NCBI GenBank assembly: GCA_045644465.1
Contig: JAZRGV010000006.1
Coordinates: 124,001 to 188,000 of the forward strand
DNA length: 64,000 nt
Direction of reading: 5' to 3'
From: HGM04593 sp045644465
GTDB lineage: Bacteria; Bacteroidota; Bacteroidia; Bacteroidales; Bacteroidaceae
Each line of letters begins with the position of its first letter. Position 1 is the stretch's first letter. The notes beneath the pieces were generated by a model, which saw only the letters and a program-made list of their open reading frames with translations, was not told the DNA's origin and searched no databases. The position numbers were made by a program, and so were the translations under genes. Below are positions 41,684 to 49,595 of the stretch, one piece after another.

Positions 41684-43183
41684 ATGAAAAATATTAAATA
41701 TAGTTTACTATTATTATTGTTGCCGCTGTTGGTATCTTGCTTTGAGGACAAGAGTACCGATGCAACACTGCCTATATCGCACATTGTTATAGAGTCTGGT
41801 ATTGATTCGGTGTATAATATCAATAAGAATGATACATTGATTATTTCGCCGGTTGTCTCACAGACAATAGCTGGCAAGGAACTGAAATATATATGGGAAA
41901 TAGATCTTCAAGAATATTCCCACGACCGCGAGTTTGTTTATATAGGAAATAAACTTGGTGAGTTCAATTGTCGTCTTATTATAGAGAACGAAGATGGAAA
42001 AACCTTTTATCCATTTATAGTATATGTTAACTCCCCATATGAGGAGGGTTTGACTATTCTAAGCAAGGACAAAGACGGTACTCCTATGTTGGCATTCATG
42101 CAAACACCAATGAACAAGGATGAAGAGCCAAAGTTTATGGAAGACGATTGTTTCTATGTAAACAATAAGGATATGGCATTTGCTTCGAATCCAACCGACC
42201 TTGTTCAAACATCAGGCTCTATAATCATCTCATGCCAAGGCGATGATACCGAGCCGGCTACAGTATATTTCCTCAACGAAAAAACATTTGTTGTTGAGAA
42301 TATTGTAGAAGCATCTGAATATGAGAATTTCAAGCCAACAAAGCTCCTTATACCATCACAGAGCTCAGCGGGAGTTACATATCCTGTATTGTCTCAAGAT
42401 GGTAAGGTATATGACCTTCCCACATACAATGCTATTCTTCAGCCATCGACAAAATTTTTCTCTACCTATTCATTGTCTTGTTTCATTGTTGGTGAAACAG
42501 CAAGCTATATCGACATCCTCTTTTGGGACAAAGAGAAAAATGCTATGGCATTGTTGTATAACGGATACGGACCTTTCTATTTCGGTAGCAAGTATCTGAT
42601 GCCAGGCGATGATGAGGATTTTGAGAGCGCCAACTATTTTAAAGCTGTGCAGAAATTCTATGCAATGACATATATTCATCGTACAGCAGAGCAGATGAAA
42701 AAGTCGGGTAGAGAAATGTTGGTGCTTACAATGAGTGACGACGTTGTGCAGAAACTTGTGATTTCTACATTCCCATGGGCATCTGTTGAGAATAAACCAG
42801 GAGAGTATAGTATTATGGACAATGGCGGTTTCAAACTTGCAGGAACAAAGTCTCCTATTGATGAGAATACTCCATGTATAGCAAATAAAACATACCTTTC
42901 TCTGTTGTTTGCCGATGGTAATAAGGTGCGTCGTTGGTACTATACAAAGACAACCCATATCAATAAGGCCGAGACATTGCTTACTGTAGGTAGCGACGAT
43001 GCTATTATAACAGGCTTTGAGATTAGCGACGACCATCTAAAGACTTACGTTACGTTCTATGAACCCAACAAAGAGGGCAAGAACGGTAGCGTGTGGGTGA
43101 TAGACACCGATAAGGGTACAGTCCTTGAAAAGTATGAGAATGTATGTTACCAACCGGTGAAAATTATTTATAAAAAGAAATAA
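41684..43183 (+). CDS. PKD-like family lipoprotein
   Basis: A 499-residue lipoprotein (lipobox 'LLPLLVSC'), 8 bp after the DUF4843 gene. Residues about 25-115 form a PKD-like beta domain ('LKYIWEIDLQEY', 'GEFNCRLIIENEDGKTFYPF'). The remainder ('EGLTILSKDKDGTPMLAFMQ', then several beta-propeller-like segments) matches the PKD-like lipoproteins that accompany SusC/D-DUF4843 loci. Probably a surface ligand-binding partner of the transporter. Last gene of the operon, with a terminator 19 bp downstream. Confidence 0.8.
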   Translation: MKNIKYSLLLLLLPLLVSCFEDKSTDATLPISHIVIESGIDSVYNINKNDTLIISPVVSQTIAGKELKYIWEIDLQEYSHDREFVYIGNKLGEFNCRLIIENEDGKTFYPFIVYVNSPYEEGLTILSKDKDGTPMLAFMQTPMNKDEEPKFMEDDCFYVNNKDMAFASNPTDLVQTSGSIIISCQGDDTEPATVYFLNEKTFVVENIVEASEYENFKPTKLLIPSQSSAGVTYPVLSQDGKVYDLPTYNAILQPSTKFFSTYSLSCFIVGETASYIDILFWDKEKNAMALLYNGYGPFYFGSKYLMPGDDEDFESANYFKAVQKFYAMTYIHRTAEQMKKSGREMLVLTMSDDVVQKLVISTFPWASVENKPGEYSIMDNGGFKLAGTKSPIDENTPCIANKTYLSLLFADGNKVRRWYYTKTTHINKAETLLTVGSDDAIITGFEISDDHLKTYVTFYEPNKEGKNGSVWVIDTDKGTVLEKYENVCYQPVKIIYKKK

Positions 43184-43201
43184 TATCATTAACAATATTT
43201 G

Positions 43202-43235
43202 GACAAGCACTTTTGAAAAGGTGCTTGTCTTTTTT
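43202..43235 (+). terminator. Terminator of the SusC/D operon
   Basis: Stem GACAAGCAC/GTGCTTGTC (43202-43210 with 43221-43229), with inner TTTT/AAAA pairs, then a run of T. Confidence 0.85.
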
Positions 43236-43399
43236 ATGTGTAGCTCTGCTGCCTAAAAAATTATAAAAAATTAAGAGACAATTTTTGTTTTTTATATGTT
43301 TAATAACTATTTTCACTCCCGTTAACATTGCTTTTGAAGTTTGCAATCAAATGTTTTTGTACAGACAAATCAATTACCAACCTATAATATATTACTACT

Positions 43400-44779
43400 A
43401 TGGAATTACCATTTGCCGAATCTTGGAAAATAAAGATGGTTGAGCCCATCCGCAAGAGCACACGCGAAGAACGCGAACAATGGATTAAAGAGGCTAATTA
43501 CAATCTGTTTCAGCTGAAGTCGGAACAAGTTTACATTGACTGTCTCACCGACTCGGGTACAGGTGCTATGAGCGACCGTCAGTGGGCTGCTATGATGATG
43601 GGCGATGAGAGCTACGCCGGTTCATCATCATTCTTTCAGTTGAAAGATACTATTGAAAGACTCACCGGTTTCAACTATGTCATCCCTACTCACCAGGGCC
43701 GTGCTGCCGAGAATGTGCTTTTCAGCTACCTTGTAACAGCAGGTGCTGTTGTTCCCGGCAACTCACATTTTGATACAACCAAAGGACACATCGAGAGCCG
43801 TAAGGCCGTTGCTTTGGATTGTACTATCGATGAGGCTAAGGACACTCAGTTGGAACTTCCTTTCAAGGGTAATGTCGATCCAAAGAAACTTGAGGCTGCT
43901 TTGCAGCAGTATGGCGACAAGATACCTTTCATCATCATAACCATAACCAACAACACTGCCGGTGGACAGCCTGTATCAATGCAGAACCTGCGCGAGGTGC
44001 GTGCTTTGGCCGACAAGTATGGTAAGCGTGTCATCTACGACTCTGCACGTTTTGTTGAGGATGCCTATTTCATCAAGACACGCGAGGAGGGGTATGCTCA
44101 CAAGAGCATCAAGGAGATTGTAAAGGAGATTTTCTCATTGGCCGACGGTATGACAATGTCTTCAAAGAAGGATGGTCTTGTTAATATGGGTGGTTTCATT
44201 GCCACACGCCACGAGGATTGGTACGAGGGTGCAAAGAAATATTGTATTCCTTTCGAGGGTTATCTCACCTATGGTGGTATGAACGGTCGTGATATGGCTG
44301 CTCTTGCAGTGGGACTTGACGAGAACACCGAGTTGGATAACATTGAGACACGTATCCGTCAGGTGCAGTATCTTGCAGCACGTCTCGATGAATATGGTAT
44401 TCCTTACCAACGTCCTGTGGGCGGTCATGCTCTCTTCATCGATGCCGACCGTGTGCTTTCACACGTACCAAAAGAGGAGTTCCCTGCTCAGACTTTGGCT
44501 ATAGAGCTATATCTCGAAGCCGGTATCCGTGGTTGTGAGATTGGTTACATCCTTGCCGACCGCGACCCTGTTACCCGTGAAAACCGTTTTGGCGGTCTCG
44601 ACCTGTTGCGTCTGTGTATTGCACGTCGCGTATATACCAACAATCACATGGATGTTATTGCTGCTGCGTTGAAGAACGTATATGACCGTCGCGACAGCAT
44701 CAAACATGGTGTAAAGATTGTTTGGGAAACCGAGCTCATGCGCCACTTCACCGTTAAGCTTGCACGCATTGAGGAGTAA
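43400..44779 (+). CDS. tnaA: Tryptophanase (tryptophan indole-lyase)
   Basis: A 459-residue PLP enzyme that splits tryptophan to indole, pyruvate and ammonia. The N-terminus 'MELPFAESWKIKMVEPIRKS' is the Bacteroides form. The PLP lysine is Lys257 in 'MTMSSKKDGLVNMGG', and 'DSGTGAMSDRQW' and 'IPTHQGRAAENVLF' are conserved. The related tyrosine phenol-lyase carries an arginine in the segment here read as 'GIRGCEIGYI' (Ile replaces that Arg), which favours tryptophanase. The residue before the Lys pair is Ser instead of the usual Ala/Gly. No TnaC-like leader peptide or permease gene is seen. Monocistronic, flanked by terminators. Indole from gut Bacteroides is a known host and community signal. 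Confidence 0.92.
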   Translation: MELPFAESWKIKMVEPIRKSTREEREQWIKEANYNLFQLKSEQVYIDCLTDSGTGAMSDRQWAAMMMGDESYAGSSSFFQLKDTIERLTGFNYVIPTHQGRAAENVLFSYLVTAGAVVPGNSHFDTTKGHIESRKAVALDCTIDEAKDTQLELPFKGNVDPKKLEAALQQYGDKIPFIIITITNNTAGGQPVSMQNLREVRALADKYGKRVIYDSARFVEDAYFIKTREEGYAHKSIKEIVKEIFSLADGMTMSSKKDGLVNMGGFIATRHEDWYEGAKKYCIPFEGYLTYGGMNGRDMAALAVGLDENTELDNIETRIRQVQYLAARLDEYGIPYQRPVGGHALFIDADRVLSHVPKEEFPAQTLAIELYLEAGIRGCEIGYILADRDPVTRENRFGGLDLLRLCIARRVYTNNHMDVIAAALKNVYDRRDSIKHGVKIVWETELMRHFTVKLARIEE

Positions 44780-44798
44780 CCGTTAAGGTATATATTGA

Positions 44799-44836
44799 CA
44801 TAAAAGGAGGAAAGCATTTGCTTTCCTCCTTTTATG
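44799..44836. terminator. Bidirectional terminator between tnaA and the dipeptidyl peptidase
   Basis: A perfect 17-bp stem (44799-44815 with 44820-44836), loop ATTT, with AT-rich flanks on both sides. It serves both convergent genes. Confidence 0.85.
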
Positions 44837-44851
44837 CCAATATGTAAATGG

Positions 44852-47359
44852 TTAGTCGTTATTCATCTCTTTTATATCCACTTCCCACTCTTTCGATTCA
44901 CCAAGCAGGTGCTTGCTGAAGAAATCGGCCATCTTCCAGAAGAAGAACTCATCCTTTGTCTCAAAGCCATGGCGGTCGCCGGGCAGATAAAGCATCTCAA
45001 AGCGTTTGTTGGCGCGTATGAGTGCATCTGCCACGCGTGTTGTGTTGGCAGGGTGAACATTGTTGTCCATATCGCCTGTAACAAGTAACAGATGGCCTTT
45101 CAGGCGGCCTGCAAGCTCTTGGTTGGTGCTTATGTGGTACGAGAATGTAGTATCCATCTCCACAACACCTTCGCTGTTCTTGCGCTCCTTGACGTTCTCC
45201 TTTATACCATGGTGCTTCTCGCTCCACCAGTTGTTGTATATGCGGTTGTCGTGGTTGCCGGCACACGATACAGCGGCCTTGAAGAAGTCGTTGTATGTGA
45301 GTATGGCGGCTGTTGACATGAAACCACCGCCTGAATGGCCATGGATACCCACGTTCTTGCCATCGATGAAGCTATGGCGTGCTATCAGCTGCTGTGCTGC
45401 CGCTTTCTTGTCGGCAAGGCCATAGTCGCGCAGGTTGCCATATCCAAAGTTATGATACCACTTTGAACGGCTGGGGTGTCCACCGCGGTTACCCACTGTA
45501 ACAACAATGAATCCCATCTGTGCCAAACGGTCTATGCGGTTCATGCCACTGTACCAGCTTATCTCTACGGCTTCGGTCTGTGGCCCGGGATATACATATT
45601 CAATAAGCGGATAGCATTTGGTTGAGTCAAAGTCAAAAGGCTTGTACATCACACCGTATAGGTCGGTTATACCGTCGGCTGCCTTCACCTTGAAACGCTC
45701 TGGGAACTTATAGCCTGCAGCAAACAACTGCGACAGGTCGGCTGTGCCCAAGTGTGCTACTTTCTTGCCGTTCTTGCTATACACATGGTTCACAGGTGTT
45801 GTATCCACACGCGATGCCGAGACGATGAACGCTTCGCCGTTGTCGGCTGCCGAGTAATAGCTGATGCTCATGTCGCTCTCGTCAATCTGCTTCAGGTTTT
45901 TACCGTCGAGGCCAACGCTGAACAGGTGAACGTGATATGGGTTCTCCTCTTTGTTGTATCCGCAGGCGGTGAAATAGACCTTCTTCTCCTTCTCGTTCAC
46001 AGCCACCACATCCTCAACGTGGAATGTGCCGTCGGTGATGGCGTTCTTCAGTGTACCGTCGGCATTGTAAAGGTACAGCATGGCCCATCCTGTGCGTTCC
46101 GACCACTGTATGAACTGCTTGCCACCGTTGATGAGACGTATAGGCTTGCTTTCGATGCTGGTGTTCATCTCTTCGCGTACAATGGCTATTGCACTGTCGC
46201 TGTTCACATCTACATAGCACACCTCAATGCGTTTCATATCGCGGCTGATGCGCTCGAAGTAGAAACCTTTCTCGTCGCCCAGCCATATGCTCTTGCGGGG
46301 CAGCTCCTGACGTGTGGCATGTGTGGCGGGCTTGCCGAACATCTCAATGCGCTGATGCTTGAACTGAGCCACATCAATCATCTTGCTTGTCTTGTTCTCG
46401 AAGTCGAACAGCTCCATTGTCATTGTCGGTGTCTCCTCGCCGGGCATCTGGTAGCGGTAACTCTCCAGTGTGGGGCGTGGTGTGCTTAGTGAGTTGATGA
46501 CCCACATCTTTGCAAGTATGGAGTCGGCACGGTGTGTAACCACAAAGTGACGCGAGTCGGGGCTCCATAGGCAACGTGGGTAGTAACGCTTGGTGCTGTC
46601 GGGCTTCTCGTCGAGCGAGTGGTACGCATAGCATCTGTTCACTGTACCGCCGTTGGTGAGGCGGTGCTCGGTGATGGTGGTGTCTTTGTCCCACAGACGC
46701 AGTTTCTCCAGGTCCTCGCGAGTCATATACCAAAGGTCATAGTTCTTCTCGTAGATGGCATATTTGCCATCGGGCGACACGTTGGCCCATCCCGGGTAGC
46801 TGGGGTAGAGGTCTTCTATCTCATCCTTGGTGCGCTCAGTAAGCTCGCCCTTGCGTATGTCATACTCAAAGTAGAATGTCTTGGCCTCTTTCTTGCCTTT
46901 ATTGGCAGCAATCTTTGCGCTGTCGTTACGTTCGTGACGTGGCAGAATCTTATCGGTCTCTTTCTTCGAAGCGATGTCGAAACGCACATATCGCTCCTCG
47001 CGTATAATCCTGTTGATAGCTATTGGCAGATGTTGTGCATCGTATGGGTCGCCAGTACGTAATGTTACCTCTTTGGCAAGCCATTCCATATCCCATAATT
47101 TGCGCTTTGTGCCTTTTACGGCATCAACCAAGTAGAAGTTACGCTCGTTGGTGTCGCTCCATGCATATATGAATTCTCTGCCGTTGGCAAGCCATACGGG
47201 ACGTACTTCGGTCTGTTTCACCATACGCGAGATTTTCTTTGGCGAGAAACGCTCGGCAAGCTCATAGTTGGGGCGTACTTTGTTGTCGTTGTCTTGTGCT
47301 GTTATTGCAGTAGAGGCAAACAGCAAAGGCATTGTCATTAGTAACAGTAGTTTTTTCAT
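44852..47359 (-). CDS. S9-family peptidase, dipeptidyl peptidase IV type
   Basis: An 835-residue secreted or periplasmic serine peptidase (signal peptide about 1-21, 'STAITAQ'). The N-terminal eight-bladed beta-propeller (about 60-560, e.g. 'RPVWLANGREFIYAWSD', 'YPSYPGWANVSPDGKYAIYE') is followed by the alpha/beta-hydrolase domain with nucleophile Ser676 in 'VGIHGHSGGGFMS', and with 'LVTGDMDNNVHPANTTRVAD' and 'YLPGDRHGF' carrying the Asp and His. It removes dipeptides after proline or alanine from peptides. It is downstream of the serine ammonia-lyase gene on the same strand (89-bp gap), fitting peptide and amino-acid use. Confidence 0.92.
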   Translation of the reverse strand: MKKLLLLMTMPLLFASTAITAQDNDNKVRPNYELAERFSPKKISRMVKQTEVRPVWLANGREFIYAWSDTNERNFYLVDAVKGTKRKLWDMEWLAKEVTLRTGDPYDAQHLPIAINRIIREERYVRFDIASKKETDKILPRHERNDSAKIAANKGKKEAKTFYFEYDIRKGELTERTKDEIEDLYPSYPGWANVSPDGKYAIYEKNYDLWYMTREDLEKLRLWDKDTTITEHRLTNGGTVNRCYAYHSLDEKPDSTKRYYPRCLWSPDSRHFVVTHRADSILAKMWVINSLSTPRPTLESYRYQMPGEETPTMTMELFDFENKTSKMIDVAQFKHQRIEMFGKPATHATRQELPRKSIWLGDEKGFYFERISRDMKRIEVCYVDVNSDSAIAIVREEMNTSIESKPIRLINGGKQFIQWSERTGWAMLYLYNADGTLKNAITDGTFHVEDVVAVNEKEKKVYFTACGYNKEENPYHVHLFSVGLDGKNLKQIDESDMSISYYSAADNGEAFIVSASRVDTTPVNHVYSKNGKKVAHLGTADLSQLFAAGYKFPERFKVKAADGITDLYGVMYKPFDFDSTKCYPLIEYVYPGPQTEAVEISWYSGMNRIDRLAQMGFIVVTVGNRGGHPSRSKWYHNFGYGNLRDYGLADKKAAAQQLIARHSFIDGKNVGIHGHSGGGFMSTAAILTYNDFFKAAVSCAGNHDNRIYNNWWSEKHHGIKENVKERKNSEGVVEMDTTFSYHISTNQELAGRLKGHLLLVTGDMDNNVHPANTTRVADALIRANKRFEMLYLPGDRHGFETKDEFFFWKMADFFSKHLLGESKEWEVDIKEMNND

Positions 47360-47448
47360 TTATTGTGTTATTTGGTTTTGCGGTTCGCGATTAACTGTTA
47401 GCGCAACCGATATTCAACGAAGTTAAACTTTTAACTCTAAACTCTAAA

Positions 47449-48699
47449 CTAATCCTTCTTATGTATATGCAATGTGTCAAGGATTTTCCTGAAGCCACGG
47501 CGTTTGTTGATGTCAATCTTGGCTATACCACCTGTCGATGTCTCTTTGTACAGGCTCGGCAGGTCGTGTCCTGTCTCCTTCATCACCTCAACAATGCGGT
47601 CGTAGTCAATCTTGTGCTCGCCGTCCGACAGCGCCGAGTAGGTGCATGCGTCAAGGGCACGCGACGCAGCAATGGCGTTGCGCTCAATACAAGGCACCTG
47701 AACAAGGCCACACAACGGATCGCATGTCAGGCCCAGGTGATGCTCAAGGCCCATCTCGGCTGCATATTCAATTTGGTTAATTGTTCCCCCGAACAGCTGG
47801 CAAGCTGCTGCCGCCGCCATGGCACACGCAACACCAATCTCGCCCTGGCAACCCACGTCGGCACCCGAGATTGAGGCATGCTCCTTGGCTACGTTACCGA
47901 ACAGTCCTGCTGTGGCAAGCGCACGCAGTATGCGTGCGTCAGAGCAGTTATGCGAGGTGTGCAGGTGATAGAGCACCGCCGGCAACACGCCACTCGAACC
48001 ACAGGTGGGCGATGTCACAATGGTGCTTCCGCTGGCGTTTTCCTCGGATGTGGCAAGGGCATAGGCATATACCTTGGCCTTGCTGCTCACCGCCGCGCTG
48101 TACGACATCGATTTGTTCATGTATGTGTTTGCCTTGCGTTGTATGCCAAGCCCTCCGGGCAGCACACCCTCGTTCTCCAGTCCTCGCTGTATGGTGGCTT
48201 TCATCGTCTCCCACACCGTAGTAAGGAAGTCCCATATCTCCTTGCCCTCGTATTTCTCCACATACTCCCAGAAGCTGCAGCCTGTCTCGTCGCACCAGTC
48301 CATAATCTCGTGTATGGTGGTGAGAGGGTATATGTCTTCTTCGTTCTTTGTGGTATGCTCATTGGCAAGCTCTCCGCCACCAATGCTGTATATTGTCCAT
48401 TGATCAATGACCTTATCATCTTTTATGCCCTCGAACAGCATACCGTTGGGGTGGAAGGGTAGGAACGTGTCGGGTTGCCACACAAGTTCTGTCTTTGCAA
48501 TAGGCTCAAGAACTGTCAATATGGCAACGTCGGTCATGTGGCCCTCACCTGTGGCGGCAAGGCTGCCATAGAGTGTTACTCTGTAGCTGTCAACGTCGGG
48601 GCATCGCTCGGCAAATGTCTTTGCAGCGCGGTTGGGGCCCATAGTGTGGCTACTCGATGGACCAAGACCAATTCTGAATAGTGAACGCAGTGATTTCAT
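47449..48699 (-). CDS. sdaA: L-serine ammonia-lyase, iron-sulfur dependent, single chain
   Basis: A 416-residue enzyme that deaminates L-serine to pyruvate and ammonia. The beta-type domain comes first ('IGLGPSSSHTMGPNRAAKTF'), then the catalytic alpha-type domain with 'TSPTCGSSGVLPAVLYHL', 'GADVGCQGEIGVACAMAAAA' and 'GLTCDPLCGLVQVPCIERN', which supply the cysteines for the 4Fe-4S cluster. The fused single-chain form is normal for this group. An inverted repeat overlaps its promoter at 48731-48764. Confidence 0.93.
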   Translation of the reverse strand: MKSLRSLFRIGLGPSSSHTMGPNRAAKTFAERCPDVDSYRVTLYGSLAATGEGHMTDVAILTVLEPIAKTELVWQPDTFLPFHPNGMLFEGIKDDKVIDQWTIYSIGGGELANEHTTKNEEDIYPLTTIHEIMDWCDETGCSFWEYVEKYEGKEIWDFLTTVWETMKATIQRGLENEGVLPGGLGIQRKANTYMNKSMSYSAAVSSKAKVYAYALATSEENASGSTIVTSPTCGSSGVLPAVLYHLHTSHNCSDARILRALATAGLFGNVAKEHASISGADVGCQGEIGVACAMAAAAACQLFGGTINQIEYAAEMGLEHHLGLTCDPLCGLVQVPCIERNAIAASRALDACTYSALSDGEHKIDYDRIVEVMKETGHDLPSLYKETSTGGIAKIDINKRRGFRKILDTLHIHKKD

Positions 48700-48730
48700 C
48701 TTATGGTGTAGTGTTATACCTTAATTATAT

Positions 48731-48764
48731 ATAATGCGAAAATAGTATTTTTTTTCGCATTATA
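48731..48764 (-). promoter_or_regulatory. sdaA promoter with 12-bp inverted repeat
   Basis: ATAATGCGAAAA (48731-48742) and TTTTCGCATTAT (48753-48764) form a perfect 12-bp inverted repeat with a 10-nt spacer. The minus-strand -7-like box TATTTTCG (48744-48737) lies within the left arm. It could be an operator or a hairpin at the transcript start. Confidence 0.4.
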
Positions 48765-48783
48765 GAAATTTTACCTGATGAAC

Positions 48784-49041
48784 ATTTAGAACAAAATGTC
48801 GATAGCAACAACAGCAATAGGTCACGCGTAGTGTGGTGTTGGTCACACCACGTGGGTTGCGATTAGTTGTTGCTTTCAACGATTTAGAACAAAATGTCGA
48901 TAGCTATAGTAGGGGCCGACAGATGTGTATGCCCGAATCTATAGGCAATAGTTCACGCATTGTGCAAACTTTGTCTGCACAATGCGTGAACTATTGCTGT
49001 TGTTGCTATCGAATAAATTATTGCCACGGCAATAATTTATT
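48784..49041. repeat. Nest of direct repeats, inverted repeats and hairpins in an intergenic region
   Basis: Direct 23-nt repeats lie at 48784-48806 and 48882-48904. The segment 48799-48828 is repeated in inverted orientation, nearly perfectly, at 48983-49012. A 22-bp hairpin (48945-48966 with 48976-48997, 9-nt loop) lies between. A 14-bp hairpin with a 2-nt centre (49012-49025 with 49028-49041) closes the region. A REP-like 26-nt unit lies at 48909-48934. No coding frame of note. Confidence 0.75.
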
Positions 49042-49060
49042 TCCAGAGATTACCCCACTA
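49035..49060 (-). pseudogene. Remnant of a second copy of the small peptide gene (3' end only)
   Basis: On the minus strand, TGGGGTAATCTCTGG followed by AAATAA would encode WGNLWK-stop. This matches the end of the intact peptide gene (WGNLWGK-stop) at 49236-49412. The codon before it is TAG and no start is in frame. The two copies are separated by the 68-nt repeats. Confidence 0.45.
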
Positions 49061-49062
49061 AC

Positions 49063-49207
49063 AACTTCGTTGTTGAAGTTGCTTTCGTTCGTTGTGCAAT
49101 TACAAGTAAACTTGCATTGCACTCACTTACACAAGCTTTAACTTCGTTGTTGAAGTTGCTTTCGTTCGTTGTGCAATTACAAGTAAACTTGCATTGCACT
49201 CACTTAC
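49063..49207. repeat. Two identical 68-nt direct repeats
   Basis: Positions 49063-49130 and 49140-49207 are identical and 77 nt apart start to start. Each begins with the small palindrome AACTTC-GTTGTT-GAAGTT and includes CAAGTAAACTTG-like palindromic DNA. They follow the stop of the small peptide gene on the minus strand. They look like a dispersed element, but a genome search is needed to confirm that. Confidence 0.8.
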
Positions 49208-49235
49208 TCGCAACTTTCGCCTTTCGGCTCGTGGG

Positions 49236-49412
49236 TTACTTTCCCCAGAGATTACCCCACTCGCCGCGGTGGCCGGCACTGAGCTGACCGCCTTCGGCTT
49301 CAGTGTCAACTCTGTTTTCATCGCTGTTATCCAACTTGAACGATGTGGCAAGCATCTGTTCTGCTTCAATCTTTACCTCTGTTGCAAGAGGTGATACATA
49401 AATTTTTTTCAT
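49236..49412 (-). CDS. Small peptide, 58 residues (MKKxY...MLA family)
   Basis: A short gene with ATG at 49412 and TAA at 49238-49236. The product begins 'MKKIYVSPLATEVKIEAEQM', followed by 'LATS', has the middle 'DNSDENRVDTEAEGGQLSAG', and ends 'HRGEWGNLWGK'. The N-terminal pattern (MKKxYxxP, then MLAxS about 20 residues in) is that of small uncharacterised peptides frequent in Bacteroides and Prevotella. A Gly-Gly pair before a short C-terminal part is reminiscent of leader-peptide cleavage sites, but this is speculative. It has no transmembrane helix. A 9-bp hairpin (49506-49527) lies upstream, and downstream are repeats and a degenerate second copy. Confidence 0.65.
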   Translation of the reverse strand: MKKIYVSPLATEVKIEAEQMLATSFKLDNSDENRVDTEAEGGQLSAGHRGEWGNLWGK

Positions 49413-49595
49413 ATCGTATTATTATTTTCTTTATTTCGTCTGTTTTATCGTGGCCGATTAACGATTTGCGTTGAACAAAATCGCATATAAATCGTTTTAA
49501 AGGTATTTGGTGAATTACTTCACCAAAACTTTCGCTTCGCGCAACTGCTTTGCGTTCGGCAGTGCTTGATTAAGCAAGTTTATCAATCACTGCTC

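Noticed and set aside
36243..43183. Calling the SusC/D locus a polysaccharide-utilisation locus
   Set aside because: No carbohydrate-active enzyme or typical regulator is present in the cluster; the cargo is left open.
43400..44779. Tyrosine phenol-lyase as an alternative to tryptophanase
   Set aside because: The family is close, but the arginine diagnostic for tyrosine phenol-lyase is replaced by Ile in 'CEIG', and the N-terminus matches Bacteroides tryptophanase.
49127..49369. An 80-codon minus-strand frame overlapping the 58-residue peptide gene
   Set aside because: It runs through the 68-nt repeats in a different frame, and its start lies inside the better-supported peptide gene.
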